NCBI GenBank assembly: GCA_024402695.1
Contig: JAKSTG010000011.1
Location: 1 to 64,000 of the forward strand
Direction of reading: 5' to 3'
Length of the DNA stretch: 64,000 nt
Source: Treponema sp.
GTDB taxonomy: Bacteria; Spirochaetota; Spirochaetia; Treponematales; Treponemataceae
Shown here: piece by piece, positions 9,150-16,977 of the stretch
Numbering within the stretch: the first letter of the stretch is position 1
Layout of the letters: the number at the start of each line of letters is the position of its first letter
The notes under the pieces: generated by a model
Seen by the model: only the letters and a program-made list of their open reading frames with translations
Databases searched by the model: none
Told to the model about the DNA's origin: nothing
Position numbers and translations under genes: made by a program

Positions 9150-10303
9150 TGTAATTCTCCATTCAACAAGATTGTTTTTTCTTCACCGTTTTTATATTTA
9201 AGTACAATAGTAGGATAACGAACAACACCATCCAGATGAATCAGGCTAGGTGCATCGTTATCGTAATTTTCACCGATTGCAAAATGACAGGTGCGGAAAG
9301 CTTTTTCATCTTCCAGCATATTGCCTGTAATTGTTGCGGCCGGATTCAACCCGATTCCAAGTTCGCCGATATTGCGGGCGTTGCGTTTGTAAACTTCACC
9401 TTTTCCTTCAGGAAGTTTTCCGCTCTTTTCATATTCAACTGCGCGCTTTTCTGCATCAGTGATTGTTGCAAGAAGTCGTTCAGCTTCGGCACCGCCTGTG
9501 ATTTCGGAAACAAAACCGTTTTCAAGTTTGCAGGTAATAGGAGTGTCCAGGATTGCGTCGCCGTCAAAGAAGGTCATGGAACCGTCATAAACGATTACGC
9601 CTTCACAGCCTTTTGTATCACCACCGGCTTCTGTTCCAGGCACCAGAGGGCTGATGAAAACTTCACCGGCTGGAATATTTCCGCCGCTTCCCGGAGTTGA
9701 AAAATCTCCGTCATCATTCAGAAGTTTTCTTCCCATAACAGGAACCATAAGGTCTGTTCCCGCAGGTGCAGTAACATGAACGTATTCAACGTCTTCAAAA
9801 ATCTTTCCCAGTTTCTTGCAGCGGTTTTTAAGTTCTTCGTAATCAATATTGGCTGTGCGATTCATCATGTCCACAGTGATTCCCGGAGTCCAGACTGCAC
9901 GCAAGGTCTTTTTGCCATCAAGAAGATAATCAAAGATATGAGGATATTCCTGACCGTCTTCTGTCTTGTATGGTTCTGCCGTTGCTTTAGGATCTTTTCC
10001 CAGTTTTATATTCGAAATAGAAAGTGCCACATCAGGATTTGAACCAATGGCAGCAAGAACAGCAGGCTCTGCATTATCAAAAGAAGTTTTATCATTCTGA
10101 TAAATAAGGGAAGGTTTGGCATGTACTGTATTTACTGCATGAAAAAAGCCCTGGGCAATTTCGGCAGTAGCAGGATTGGCAATAATAAGGACAGTTTCGT
10201 CTTTCTTTACCTTAAGAACATCCTGAATAACAGTATCGTAAGGAGAACGTTTTCCTTTTATAAGCTCATCAATTTTTTTGATCTCTTTACTTATTATACT
10301 CAT
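9143..10303 (-). CDS. M29 family aminopeptidase
   Basis: Predicted cytoplasmic metallo-aminopeptidase of the AmpS/aminopeptidase T (M29) family, 386 residues, a normal length. Visible family blocks are PAGEVF (metal-binding Glu), NIGELGIGLNP (second Glu), CHFAIGENY (His and Tyr) and HLDGVV (His-x-Asp) in the correct C-terminal order. It is the first gene of a two-gene unit with the metallophosphoesterase. A -10 box TATAAT ends 6 nt before the ATG and there is no Shine-Dalgarno sequence, so the message looks leaderless. The physiological peptide substrate is not predictable. Confidence 0.87.
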   Translation of the reverse strand: MSIISKEIKKIDELIKGKRSPYDTVIQDVLKVKKDETVLIIANPATAEIAQGFFHAVNTVHAKPSLIYQNDKTSFDNAEPAVLAAIGSNPDVALSISNIKLGKDPKATAEPYKTEDGQEYPHIFDYLLDGKKTLRAVWTPGITVDMMNRTANIDYEELKNRCKKLGKIFEDVEYVHVTAPAGTDLMVPVMGRKLLNDDGDFSTPGSGGNIPAGEVFISPLVPGTEAGGDTKGCEGVIVYDGSMTFFDGDAILDTPITCKLENGFVSEITGGAEAERLLATITDAEKRAVEYEKSGKLPEGKGEVYKRNARNIGELGIGLNPAATITGNMLEDEKAFRTCHFAIGENYDNDAPSLIHLDGVVRYPTIVLKYKNGEEKTILLNGELQC

Positions 10304-10309
10304 ACAATA

Positions 10310-10338
10310 ATTATACCCTAATTTCTAAAAAATTGAAA
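10310..10338 (-). promoter_or_regulatory. Promoter of the M29 aminopeptidase gene
   Basis: Perfect TATAAT (10310-10315) with a weak -35 TTTCAA (10333-10338) at 17-nt spacing on the minus strand, overlapping the 3' end of the radical SAM gene. Six nt separate the -10 box from the ATG. Confidence 0.5.
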
Positions 10339-11254
10339 AACGTCTTGAAAGTTCATTGTGAACCCGGCGTTTATTTGCGGTCCAAAGAGGGGCAATCAGA
10401 ATTGATTTTGCTCCGTCTCCTGTAAGGCGGTGAATCACAAAATCAGGAGGAATTATTTCCAGAGCTTTCCCTATAAGCCCGTAATACTCCTCTTCTTCAA
10501 GAACAGTCACTTCTCCCCTTTCATAAAGTTCTGCAAGATCGGTTCCTTTCAAAACATGAAGACAGCTGATTTTTATGCCGTCGGCAGTTCCAGTTATTTC
10601 GCGGACTGTATTCAACATATCTTTTTCCGATTCTCCTGGAAGTCCGAAAATCGCATGGGTAACAATATGGATGCGGCGGTCAGTTTCCCGAATCTGATGA
10701 ACGGCCCTGCGGTATTCTTCAAGGCAAAAACCGCGCCTTATAAAATCAGCTGATTTTTCATTTACCGTTTGAAGACCAAGTTCAATAGATACAAGAAAAG
10801 GATTTTCTGCAGTTCCAATGTCGCATAATTTTTTTATGTGCCCAAGGATTTTTTCGTTCAGGCAGTCTGGTCTGGTTCCTATGGAAATGCCGCAAATATC
10901 CGGGCAAGAAGCGGCTTCATTATACAAAGCCGCCAGCCGTTCCGGGTCTCCATAAGTATTTGTAAAATTTTGAAAATATGCGATGTACTTTCCTTTTACA
11001 GATTTTCCGTCTTTACAGGCGCCGTCTCCTCGTCCCTTTAGTTTATTCTCTACAAGTTTTTTTGCTTCTTCAATCTGTTCAGAAACCGGCTTTCCACGAG
11101 TTGCAGCAAAATCTCCGGAACCGGTTGCACTGCAGAATATACAGCCCCGGCTGCCTTTTGTTCCGTCCCGGGTAGGACAGGTGCAGCCTGCATCTAAAGA
11201 GATTTTATAAACTTTGAATCCAAAAAAATTTTTGTAGAATTCGGAAACGTACAT
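10325..11254 (-). CDS. Radical SAM protein, YhcC/TIGR01212 family
   Basis: Iron-sulphur enzyme of the YhcC family, linked by family knowledge to tRNA or other RNA modification but not firmly assigned here. The cluster cysteines are in CPTRDGTKGSRGCIFC (Cys26, Cys38 and Cys41 from the ATG), with the family's long C-x11-C-x2-C spacing instead of the classical CX3CX2C. YFQNFTNTYGDPERL, GTRPDC, IELGLQ and HAIFGLPGE are further family blocks. I prefer the ATG at 11254; an in-frame TTG at 11275 would add seven residues, but neither has a clear ribosome binding site. The gene stands alone, divergent from the PTS-like permease across a repeat-rich spacer. Confidence 0.87.
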   Translation of the reverse strand: MYVSEFYKNFFGFKVYKISLDAGCTCPTRDGTKGSRGCIFCSATGSGDFAATRGKPVSEQIEEAKKLVENKLKGRGDGACKDGKSVKGKYIAYFQNFTNTYGDPERLAALYNEAASCPDICGISIGTRPDCLNEKILGHIKKLCDIGTAENPFLVSIELGLQTVNEKSADFIRRGFCLEEYRRAVHQIRETDRRIHIVTHAIFGLPGESEKDMLNTVREITGTADGIKISCLHVLKGTDLAELYERGEVTVLEEEEYYGLIGKALEIIPPDFVIHRLTGDGAKSILIAPLWTANKRRVHNELSRRFSIF

Positions 11255-11290
11255 AATCAGATTAAACGCAGACAAGAAACATATAACCTA

Positions 11291-11488
11291 AAAACTTGCT
11301 CCCGGTCATAAAATGGCCGATCAGAACCGTTCGCTACGACCTTCGGTCGTTTGCTTGATGGAAATTATTTAAGCCGCCGCTAGCGCGGCTTGAGCATAGC
11401 GTCACTGCACGTGATGCGCGGATAGGAAACTATCAAGCCGCGCATCAAGTGCTTCTGACGGCACATTTTCTTCCCTCGCGCAAGTTTT
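11291..11488 (+). repeat. Structured intergenic element, family 1 copy 1 (candidate RNA)
   Basis: 198-nt element. Outer stem P1: AAAACTTGC (11291-11299) / GCAAGTTTT (11480-11488). Conserved internal strands: CTCCCGGT (11299-11306) and CCCTCGCG (11473-11480). P2: AAAATG (11310-11315) / CATTTT (11464-11469). Core hairpin: GATGCGCG (11413-11420) / CGCGCATC (11439-11446), then GATAG/CTATC capped by GAAA, with 3' bulge AAGC. This copy has extra hairpins: one with a C(TTCG)G loop near 11336-11350, and AAGCCGC/GCGGCTT at 11370-11390. GNRA and UUCG loops on this strand suggest that it acts as RNA. The family is unrecognised. Confidence 0.7.
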
Positions 11489-11674
11489 CATATTTCTCTT
11501 TTCCATGCGTTTAATCTATTACATACTACAAATTTGAAAAAAACTCAATTTTTCTATATAGTTCTTTTTGTACGATGTAAACGTGCCCGAGTTCATGGAA
11601 CCAGCCTTACCGAAGACGCTACGGTGCTCCGGTGATACACATCTAATTCACAAAAATCACATTTTATTAATTTC
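11489..11674. other. AT-rich spacer with a possible decayed hairpin element
   Basis: No coding potential is seen. A GC-richer island at about 11572-11645 is bounded by GATGT and ACATC and contains ACCG...CGGT and CGGTG-type pairings. It shares the 10-mer ACGGTGCTCC with the family 2 element at 42501-42616, so it could be a decayed relative. The flanks are AT-rich and may hold promoters for the downstream permease, but no convincing -35/-10 pair was found. Confidence 0.3.
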
Positions 11675-11787
11675 TCAGAAAATTGCTCACGCAAAAGCCA
11701 ATGGAGGCCTCCCGCGGAGCCCCGTCGACTCGCTTCGCTCGCTCCTTGCCCATGGTACTCCATTGTCTTTGCTCGCGCATTTTCTGA
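11675..11787 (+). repeat. Structured intergenic element, family 2 copy A
   Basis: Outer stem TCAGAAAAT (11675-11683) / ATTTTCTGA (11779-11787). An inner stem CAATGGAG (11699-11706) / CTCCATTG (11758-11765) encloses a GC-rich interior. About 70 nt (11698-11767) match copy B at 42501-42616 on the opposite strand: the first 30 nt are identical and the last 24 differ by two transitions. Strand motifs GCTCACGC and GCTCGCGC border P1, resembling the family 1 internal strands. It ends 22 nt before the start of the PTS-like permease gene and just before its AAAGGAG ribosome binding site. Confidence 0.65.
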
Positions 11788-11809
11788 TTATTCATCAAAG
11801 GAGTTTTTA

Positions 11810-12874
11810 ATGAATAAGTATGTAAAGCGTTATCTTATTGACGCTATGAGCGGTATGGCACAGGGACTTTTTGCATCCCTCCTTATCGGGACAATCATCA
11901 AGACATTAGGACAGCAGCTTCTGCGCCTTAATGTAAATCCTGTTTTTCAGTTCCTGGTTGATGCTGGAAACTTTGCCACAGAAGGTCATGTTGTCGGAGC
12001 GGCAATGGCTGTAGGAATCGGTTATGCAATGCAGATTCCTCTTCTGGTACTGCTTTCCCTGGTTGCCGTAGGAGCTGCCGCCAATGTTACAGGCGGAGCT
12101 GGTGGACCTCTGGCAGTTCTGATTATTGCAATCATCAGTGCTGAAATGGGAAACCTTGTAAGCAAGAAAACAAAAGTTGATATTATCGTTACACCAGCTG
12201 TTACAATCCTTATTGGTGCCCTGCTTACTGTTTTGACTGCAAAATATATTGGTATAGCTGCAAGTTCTGTAGGAAAACTGATTGTATGGACAACAAAACT
12301 TCATCCCTTCTGGATGGGAATTCTTGTTTCTGCTATTGTCGGCATTGCCCTTACTCTTCCAATTTCATCAGCCGCAATCTGTGCAGCTTTCGGACTTACA
12401 GGACTTGCAGGTGGTGCCGCTGTTGCAGGCTGCTGTGCTCAGATGGTAGGATTCGCAGTTCTTTCTTTCCGCGAAAACCGCTGGGGCGGAATCCTTTCCC
12501 AGGGACTTGGAACATCAATGCTCCAGATGCCTAACATCATCAAAAATCCAAAAATCTGGCTTCCTCCAATTATTGCCTCAATGATTACAGGCCCGATTGC
12601 AACCTGTCTTTTCAAACTTGAAATGAACGGCGCTGCTGTAAGTTCAGGAATGGGAACATGCGGTCTTGTTGGACAGATCGGTGTAATCACAGGATGGTAC
12701 GAACCAAGCGCAGTTGCAGTAACTCACGGAGCTTCTGCAATCACACCTGGTGCCATGGAATGGATTGGTCTTGTACTTGTATGTTTTGTTCTCCCAGCCC
12801 TCCTTTCATGGGCCTTCGGCCTTTTGTTTAGAAAGATAGGATGGATTAAAGACGGCGATCTAACATTAGAATAG
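11810..12874 (+). CDS. PTS IIC-like membrane permease (PTS_EIIC_2 family)
   Basis: Integral membrane protein of 354 residues with about nine or ten hydrophobic segments, rich in Gly and Ala. Blocks such as GMAQGLFASLLIGTI, VTGGAGGPLAVLI and GLVGQIGVITGWY are typical of the stand-alone EIIC_2 family. No IIA or IIB domain is fused or adjacent, so transport coupled to phosphorylation cannot be assumed; family members often occur alone. AAAGGAG precedes the ATG. Directly upstream is a structured element that could form part of its leader. The cysE gene starts 40 nt downstream. The substrate is unknown. Confidence 0.8.
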   Translation: MNKYVKRYLIDAMSGMAQGLFASLLIGTIIKTLGQQLLRLNVNPVFQFLVDAGNFATEGHVVGAAMAVGIGYAMQIPLLVLLSLVAVGAAANVTGGAGGPLAVLIIAIISAEMGNLVSKKTKVDIIVTPAVTILIGALLTVLTAKYIGIAASSVGKLIVWTTKLHPFWMGILVSAIVGIALTLPISSAAICAAFGLTGLAGGAAVAGCCAQMVGFAVLSFRENRWGGILSQGLGTSMLQMPNIIKNPKIWLPPIIASMITGPIATCLFKLEMNGAAVSSGMGTCGLVGQIGVITGWYEPSAVAVTHGASAITPGAMEWIGLVLVCFVLPALLSWAFGLLFRKIGWIKDGDLTLE

Positions 12875-12914
12875 GATGGATGCACAAGCCGCGTTTTTAT
12901 GCTATCCTAACCAC

Positions 12915-13772
12915 ATGAATATTGACGGACTTATTAACGGAATCCTTAATTCCTACGACACCTACGGACTTATCAACAGAAGCGAAACAGAAAACTTTCC
13001 GAACCGCCAGAACGTGGTTCAGGTACTCTCAGATCTGCAAAGCCTGGTTTTCCCCGGCTTCCGTACTGCCGAAGAAATCTGTCCGTCAAACCTTCGTTAT
13101 GTAACAGGGCTTAAAGTAAACAGCATTATTGCAACCCTTACAAAAGAAATTGAAAAAGCCCTGGTTTTCACAGCCGGAACACAGGATGTAACAAGCTCAC
13201 ACTGCTTTAAACTGGCAGAAAAAACTGCACTGGCACTTATTGAAGAAATCCCTGAAATCCGCAGACTCATTTCTCTGGATGTTAAGGCGCTTCTTGCCGG
13301 CGACCCTGCCGCAAAAAGCGATGAAGAAATCATTCTTTCGTACCCTGGTCTTGAAGCAATTCTTGTTCACCGCATTGCATACTTTCTTTACAAAAACGGA
13401 GTACCAATCATTCCTCGTATCATGAGCGAACACGTTCACGGTAAAACAGGAATCGACATTCACCCTGGCGCAAAAATTGGTGAAAGTTTCTTTATTGACC
13501 ACGGAACCGGTATTGTAATCGGCGAAACCTGTGTCATTGGAAAGAATGTAAAAATTTATCAAGGGGTTACTCTTGGTGCTTTGAGTGTAAAGAAAAGCCT
13601 TCAGGACAAAAAACGCCATCCTACAATCGAGGATGACGTTACAATTTATGCCAATGCCACAATTCTTGGCGGCGACACTGTTATTGGAAAAGGCGCCACC
13701 ATAGGTGGCAATACCTGGGTGACTGAATCGGTTGAAGCCGGCACCAAGATTTTCAGTCAGAACGACAAATAA
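12915..13772 (+). CDS. cysE: Serine O-acetyltransferase
   Basis: Transfers acetyl from acetyl-CoA to L-serine, the first step of cysteine synthesis. The N-terminal helical half (MNIDGLINGILNSYDTYGLI...) is followed by left-handed beta-helix hexapeptide repeats. Active-site motifs are HVHGKTGIDIHPGAKIG, FFIDHGTGIVIGE and GVTLGAL...KRHPTIEDDV. I place the start at 12915 (285 aa) because family members begin near MNIDGLI; an ATG at 12876 would add 13 residues and almost abuts the preceding stop. A strong terminator follows. A short fragment of a second cysE-like gene lies at 16697-16732. Confidence 0.9.
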   Translation: MNIDGLINGILNSYDTYGLINRSETENFPNRQNVVQVLSDLQSLVFPGFRTAEEICPSNLRYVTGLKVNSIIATLTKEIEKALVFTAGTQDVTSSHCFKLAEKTALALIEEIPEIRRLISLDVKALLAGDPAAKSDEEIILSYPGLEAILVHRIAYFLYKNGVPIIPRIMSEHVHGKTGIDIHPGAKIGESFFIDHGTGIVIGETCVIGKNVKIYQGVTLGALSVKKSLQDKKRHPTIEDDVTIYANATILGGDTVIGKGATIGGNTWVTESVEAGTKIFSQNDK

Positions 13773-13774
13773 AA

Positions 13775-13798
13775 AAAGGCAGCCTGTTGGCTGCCTTT
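13775..13798. terminator. Bidirectional intrinsic terminator
   Basis: The 10-bp stem AAAGGCAGCC / GGCTGCCTTT has a TGTT loop, an A-run before it and a T-rich tail after it. It sits between the convergent ends of cysE and the ABC permease gene and can serve both. Confidence 0.85.
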
Positions 13799-13815
13799 CT
13801 TGTTTAACGCTTCCC

Positions 13816-14634
13816 CTATTCCAGATTCAATTTTTTCTTATTGATGAATACACAGATTCCATAAAGAACCAGGCACACAATAATTGATGTTTCAATTGAC
13901 CTTGTTATAGCAGAATTAAAGAACACTTCAAAATCACTTACTGCCGATTCAAGGGAATCCAGAGCCTCTGCACGTTTTATCGATGTCATGATTTCTGCAA
14001 GGCCTGTAATCTGAAACAGGAAATAAAGTCCCATTCCAGACAGAACTGAATAAGCAACTTTGTGTTTGTCAGAAAGCTGACCAAGAGCAAAGCTTGCGAA
14101 GATCCACAGGTTTACCAGAACCATTCCCACAATCACACCGTAAATTCCAGTCCAGATAATTGGAGTGAAATACATTCCAACTTCTTCGAAGAATCTGCGG
14201 TTGAACTCAGACCAGGAATAAGTGGTGAAAGATTTCCATACTTCGCCTTGTGATGCGCTGTTTACAAAGAAGAACACAGAAACCATGAGGACCAGAACCG
14301 AAACGATCATCCAGATTGTAGACACAATCAGTTTGGCGTTGAAAATTGTAATGCCCTTTACAGGAAGTGTATGGGTCAGATATCCCTGTGTGCTGTACAT
14401 TGTCTTATAGTAACGAATACAGATGTAAACAAAGGTTGAAATGTAAACTGCAACGCAGGACAGAACATAAAAAATGATTACAGATATTGTAAGGAAGTTT
14501 GGTTCAGCAGAACCTTTCGAAAGATTGTAAGAACTAAGACTTCCCAGAAGTGTAAGAAGAATGTATGCAGCATAAACTGCCAGCATCACTTTGTATGTAT
14601 TTTTGAATTCGTGTTTAATCAATTTTCCTAACAT
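13816..14634 (-). CDS. ABC-2 type permease
   Basis: Membrane component of an ABC exporter. The 272 residues contain about six hydrophobic segments, with the cytoplasmic N-terminus MLGKLIKHEFKNTYK typical of ABC-2 permeases. It overlaps the ATPase gene by 7 nt (its ATG lies in the final codons of the ATPase), so the two are translationally coupled. It is third in a gntR-ATPase-permease operon resembling the Bacillus ytrABCDEF arrangement. The exported substrate is unknown; such systems often respond to cell-wall-active compounds, but that is only family-level knowledge. Confidence 0.85.
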   Translation of the reverse strand: MLGKLIKHEFKNTYKVMLAVYAAYILLTLLGSLSSYNLSKGSAEPNFLTISVIIFYVLSCVAVYISTFVYICIRYYKTMYSTQGYLTHTLPVKGITIFNAKLIVSTIWMIVSVLVLMVSVFFFVNSASQGEVWKSFTTYSWSEFNRRFFEEVGMYFTPIIWTGIYGVIVGMVLVNLWIFASFALGQLSDKHKVAYSVLSGMGLYFLFQITGLAEIMTSIKRAEALDSLESAVSDFEVFFNSAITRSIETSIIVCLVLYGICVFINKKKLNLE

Positions 14635-15326
14635 TTGAACACCTCTCTGAAAAGTGAATCTACGGATTTTCCTTCGTTCATGCGGATTTCATCAACCGAA
14701 GAATTCATGACGATTTTTCCGTTCTTAATGAAAACTGCCTGATCCAGGATTTTTTCAATGTCTGAAATCAGGTGAGTTGAAATCAGAATAGATGCTTCAG
14801 GATCATAGTTTGAAAGGATTACATCAAGAATGTAATCTCTGGCAGCAGGGTCAACGCCCGCAATAGGTTCGTCCAGAACATAAAGTTTTGCACGGCGGCT
14901 CATTACCAGAATCAGCTGAACTTTTTCTTTTGTTCCTTTGGACATTGATTTAAGTGCATCCTCAGGATTGATGTCCAGTTTTTCCAGCATTGTGTAAGCC
15001 CGTTCTGAATCAAAATCAGAATAAAAATCCTTAAAGAAACTGATTACTTCACTCACCTTCTGATTCATGTTCAGGTAAGTCTGGTCCGGCAGATAAGAAA
15101 TAACAGCTTTTGATTCAGGCCCGATTTTCTTTCCGTCCACCAGGATTTCTCCTTTTGATGGAACCAGAAGTCCGTTCAGCATTTTAATAAGTGTTGTTTT
15201 ACCGCTTCCGTTTGGTCCCAGAAGTCCGATAATCTGACCGCCTTCCAGTTCCAGACTGATATCATCAATGGCTGTTTTAGTGCCATATTTTTTAGTAAGG
15301 TTTTTGATTTCAACAAGTGAGCTCAT
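14628..15326 (-). CDS. ABC transporter ATP-binding protein (YtrB-like)
   Basis: Energises the adjacent permease. The 232-residue protein has Walker A GPNGSGKTT (about residues 35-43), a degenerate signature SMSKGTKEKVQL in place of LSGGQ, Walker B LYVLDEPIAGVD and the switch His in ISTHLISD. The KGTKEK signature is typical of YtrB-type ATPases in GntR-controlled operons. Start and stop codons overlap by one base with the upstream regulator (TAATG). Confidence 0.92.
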   Translation of the reverse strand: MSSLVEIKNLTKKYGTKTAIDDISLELEGGQIIGLLGPNGSGKTTLIKMLNGLLVPSKGEILVDGKKIGPESKAVISYLPDQTYLNMNQKVSEVISFFKDFYSDFDSERAYTMLEKLDINPEDALKSMSKGTKEKVQLILVMSRRAKLYVLDEPIAGVDPAARDYILDVILSNYDPEASILISTHLISDIEKILDQAVFIKNGKIVMNSSVDEIRMNEGKSVDSLFREVFKC

Positions 15327-15697
15327 TATTCTCCTCCTTCTTCAATTAAGCTTTCAAAAAGAGAAACCATTTCTTTTTTTGAAAATCCAAGTTTTTTCAT
15401 ATGCCCGATCAGTTCAATCACTTTTTCTCTTGCAAGATTGTTCTTCAAGTCTGATATCATTTCTGTATCTTCTGTAATGAAACGTCCGGCTGTACGCTGC
15501 GAATAAACAAGACCTGTCCGTTCCAGTTCAGTGAACGCTTTCTGCATTGTGTTAGGATTTACAGAAGCTTCTGCTGCAAGATCCCTAACAGAGGGCAGCT
15601 TATCCCCCGGCTTATAAATGCCGGAAACAATATCAAGCTGAATACGTTCAACGATCTGGGAAAAAATCGGTCTGTCTGAATCCAATTCCCAAGCCAT
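15326..15697 (-). CDS. GntR family regulator, YtrA subfamily
   Basis: DNA-binding repressor, 123 residues. A winged HTH (about residues 10-75: IVERIQLDIVSGIYKPGDKL and PSVRDLAAEASVNPNTMQKA) is followed only by a short helical dimerisation tail. That small C-terminal part is the mark of the YtrA subfamily. GGAGG lies eight bases before the ATG. A 38-nt perfect dyad directly upstream is the obvious autoregulatory operator. It is the first gene of the ABC operon. Confidence 0.9.
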   Translation of the reverse strand: MAWELDSDRPIFSQIVERIQLDIVSGIYKPGDKLPSVRDLAAEASVNPNTMQKAFTELERTGLVYSQRTAGRFITEDTEMISDLKNNLAREKVIELIGHMKKLGFSKKEMVSLFESLIEEGGE

Positions 15698-15714
15698 AAT
15701 ACCTCCAGTTGGTT

Positions 15715-15752
15715 TTGTATTATTGTATTAACTGAATAATACAATAATACAA
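15715..15752. promoter_or_regulatory. Operator dyad of the GntR-ABC operon
   Basis: 16-bp arms (15715-15730 and 15737-15752) pair perfectly around a 6-nt centre; each arm also contains TTGTATTA/TTGTATT as an internal direct repeat. Position 17 nt before the gntR start and the family's habit of autoregulation support operator function. It also lies 24 nt from the divergent GNAT promoter, so both directions could be controlled. Confidence 0.7.
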
Positions 15753-15776
15753 AGTGAATGTCAAATTTATTTTTCA

Positions 15777-15805
15777 TTGACCCCATAAAAAAAATCCTTT
15801 AAATT
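15777..15805 (+). promoter_or_regulatory. Promoter of the GNAT gene
   Basis: TTGACC (15777-15782), 17 nt, TAAATT (15800-15805). The -10 box ends 7 nt before the ATG at 15813, giving a leaderless mRNA. Confidence 0.6.
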
Positions 15806-15812
15806 TTCCTCA

Positions 15813-16517
15813 ATGGTTTTAGACTTCTTCCTTTCAAATCCTGTTGATTTTCCTCACATCGTTTCTGCAACTCAGCATATTCACAAAATTATTATTAACA
15901 CAGAAACAACTCTTTTAATTCATTGTCCCGTTTCAAATGTTTTCATAGCCGAAACAAAAGATTCAGACTTTTCCGGCTTTATCAGAATCCTTAAAACTTT
16001 TAACATTGTCAGATTGCAGACAACAAATGAAACTCTTTTTAATTTCTTGAAAAGTGATTTTGCTGTTAGTTATGAATGTGTTCAGGCTACATATCCCGAA
16101 AGTGATTTTACTGATTCCCGTCTTGAACTGATTTCTGAAAATGATATTCCATTTGCTTCTTCGACTTATGGAATAGAAACCTACATCTATCAACTTTACC
16201 AGCGAAAAAGATTATTCGCATTATATGAAAAGGGGAAAATCGCGGCCTATGTAGCATATCACATTGATGAATCAGTTGGGGCCTTATATGTTGATCCCCA
16301 GTTCAGAAAAAAGGGATTGGGGGCCAGACTTATGAAAGAAGCATTCAAAAATTATAAAGAAGGTATCCGATATTCCCAAATTGTCAGCGACAATATTCCT
16401 TCCATCAAACTTCATGAAAAAATCGGATGCAAAATTTCCTCAGTCCCTTTGTTCTGGGTTTATGACGAAGATTTTATATATACTGATTCCATAAGCAATC
16501 TGTATGACCATCATTAA
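15813..16517 (+). CDS. GNAT family N-acetyltransferase
   Basis: Predicted acetyl-CoA-dependent acetyltransferase, 234 residues. The C-terminal half carries the acetyl-CoA signature VDPQFRKKGLGARLMKEA (about residues 160-177), and further on SQIVSDNIPSIKLHEKIGCK marks motif B. The N-terminal 120 residues are less conserved and may bind the acceptor, which is unknown. It is transcribed divergently from the gntR operon and has no ribosome binding site; the start agrees with the leaderless promoter. Confidence 0.8.
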   Translation: MVLDFFLSNPVDFPHIVSATQHIHKIIINTETTLLIHCPVSNVFIAETKDSDFSGFIRILKTFNIVRLQTTNETLFNFLKSDFAVSYECVQATYPESDFTDSRLELISENDIPFASSTYGIETYIYQLYQRKRLFALYEKGKIAAYVAYHIDESVGALYVDPQFRKKGLGARLMKEAFKNYKEGIRYSQIVSDNIPSIKLHEKIGCKISSVPLFWVYDEDFIYTDSISNLYDHH

Positions 16518-16523
16518 AAAAAA

Positions 16524-16554
16524 GGATGGCCAAAAAGGAAAATTTCAGCCATCC
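16524..16554 (-). terminator. Terminator of the minus-strand unit ending at 16578-16756
   Basis: GGATGGC (16524-16530) and GCCATCC (16548-16554) pair across a 17-nt loop. On the minus strand the stem is followed by a run of eight T, on the plus strand only by a weak T stretch. It probably serves as a relict terminator of the lost lipoprotein gene and for the XRE operon, and may also stop the GNAT transcript. Confidence 0.6.
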
Positions 16555-16577
16555 CAACTTTATCTGATATTTGCAGA

Positions 16578-16632
16578 TTATTTTGTATAGAACTCTACAT
16601 AATCTGTAAAATCAAAGAATGCCCGGACGGCA
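16578..16632 (-). pseudogene. Remnant of an Lcl_C-type lipoprotein 3' end
   Basis: The last 17 residues encoded here (VRAFFDFTDYVEFYTK and the residue before) are identical to the C-terminus of the giant lipoprotein ending at 18869, and the DNA is nearly the same over about 50 nt. Upstream of that the frame has no recognisable homology. This is the truncated tail of a duplicated gene, still followed by its own terminator-like hairpin. Confidence 0.7.
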
Positions 16633-16696
16633 TTTATTGCCATGTTTACTATGCCAGCCCCCATTATAACTTGAACGAATTTGATCATGGGAAAAC

Positions 16697-16732
16697 ACTT
16701 TGGGAGCTTTGAGCGTAAAGAAAAGCCTGCAG
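16697..16732 (+). pseudogene. Short cysE-like fragment
   Basis: The twelve codons TLGALSVKKSLQ are identical in protein sequence to an internal part of the intact CysE at 12915-13772 (DNA about 13570-13605), with a few third-base changes. Homology ends abruptly on both sides. It lies within 65 nt of the lipoprotein remnant, so the spacer is recombination debris. Confidence 0.6.
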
Positions 16733-16755
16733 GCTCAGGGACCGAAGTTTGCGGC

Positions 16756-16965
16756 CTATTCCAGGTAGAAAACCTCTTCAAACTTCTTTTCAAGAGCAAC
16801 GCAGATAATCAGCGCCAGTTTTGCTGTAGGGCAGAACTGACCGGTTTCTATGGAACTGATTGTATTCCGGGAAACTCCTACCATACGGGCAAGGTCGCTC
16901 TGGGAGATCTTGTTTTCCGACCGGAGTTCCTTAAGGTGATTTTTTAGAACAAGTGTTTCTTCCAT
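16756..16965 (-). CDS. Small XRE-family transcriptional regulator
   Basis: A 69-residue protein that is almost only a helix-turn-helix: LKNHLKELRSENKISQSDLA then RMVGVSRNTISSIETGQFCP. This compact form commonly pairs with a small DUF6442-type membrane protein, as here. AGGCGG precedes the ATG. It is last in the operon 18676 to 16756; two copies of a palindromic 17-mer in front of the operon's first gene are likely binding sites, which would make it an autoregulator. Confidence 0.9.
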   Translation of the reverse strand: MEETLVLKNHLKELRSENKISQSDLARMVGVSRNTISSIETGQFCPTAKLALIICVALEKKFEEVFYLE

Positions 16966-16977
16966 AATTTGACCGCC

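Noticed and set aside
10325..11254. Radical SAM enzyme as partner of the orphan PqqD-like protein
   Set aside because: Its Cys spacing and blocks are those of the YhcC family, and it lies 51 kb away; no SPASM domain is visible.
11291..11488. Hammerhead or twister ribozyme
   Set aside because: No CUGAUGA/GAAAC core and no twister consensus strands; the conserved strands fit no ribozyme that I know.
16578..16799. 73-codon open frame on the minus strand as a real gene
   Set aside because: Only its last 17 codons have homology; the rest overlaps the XRE gene end and the cysE fragment, and no ribosome binding site is present.
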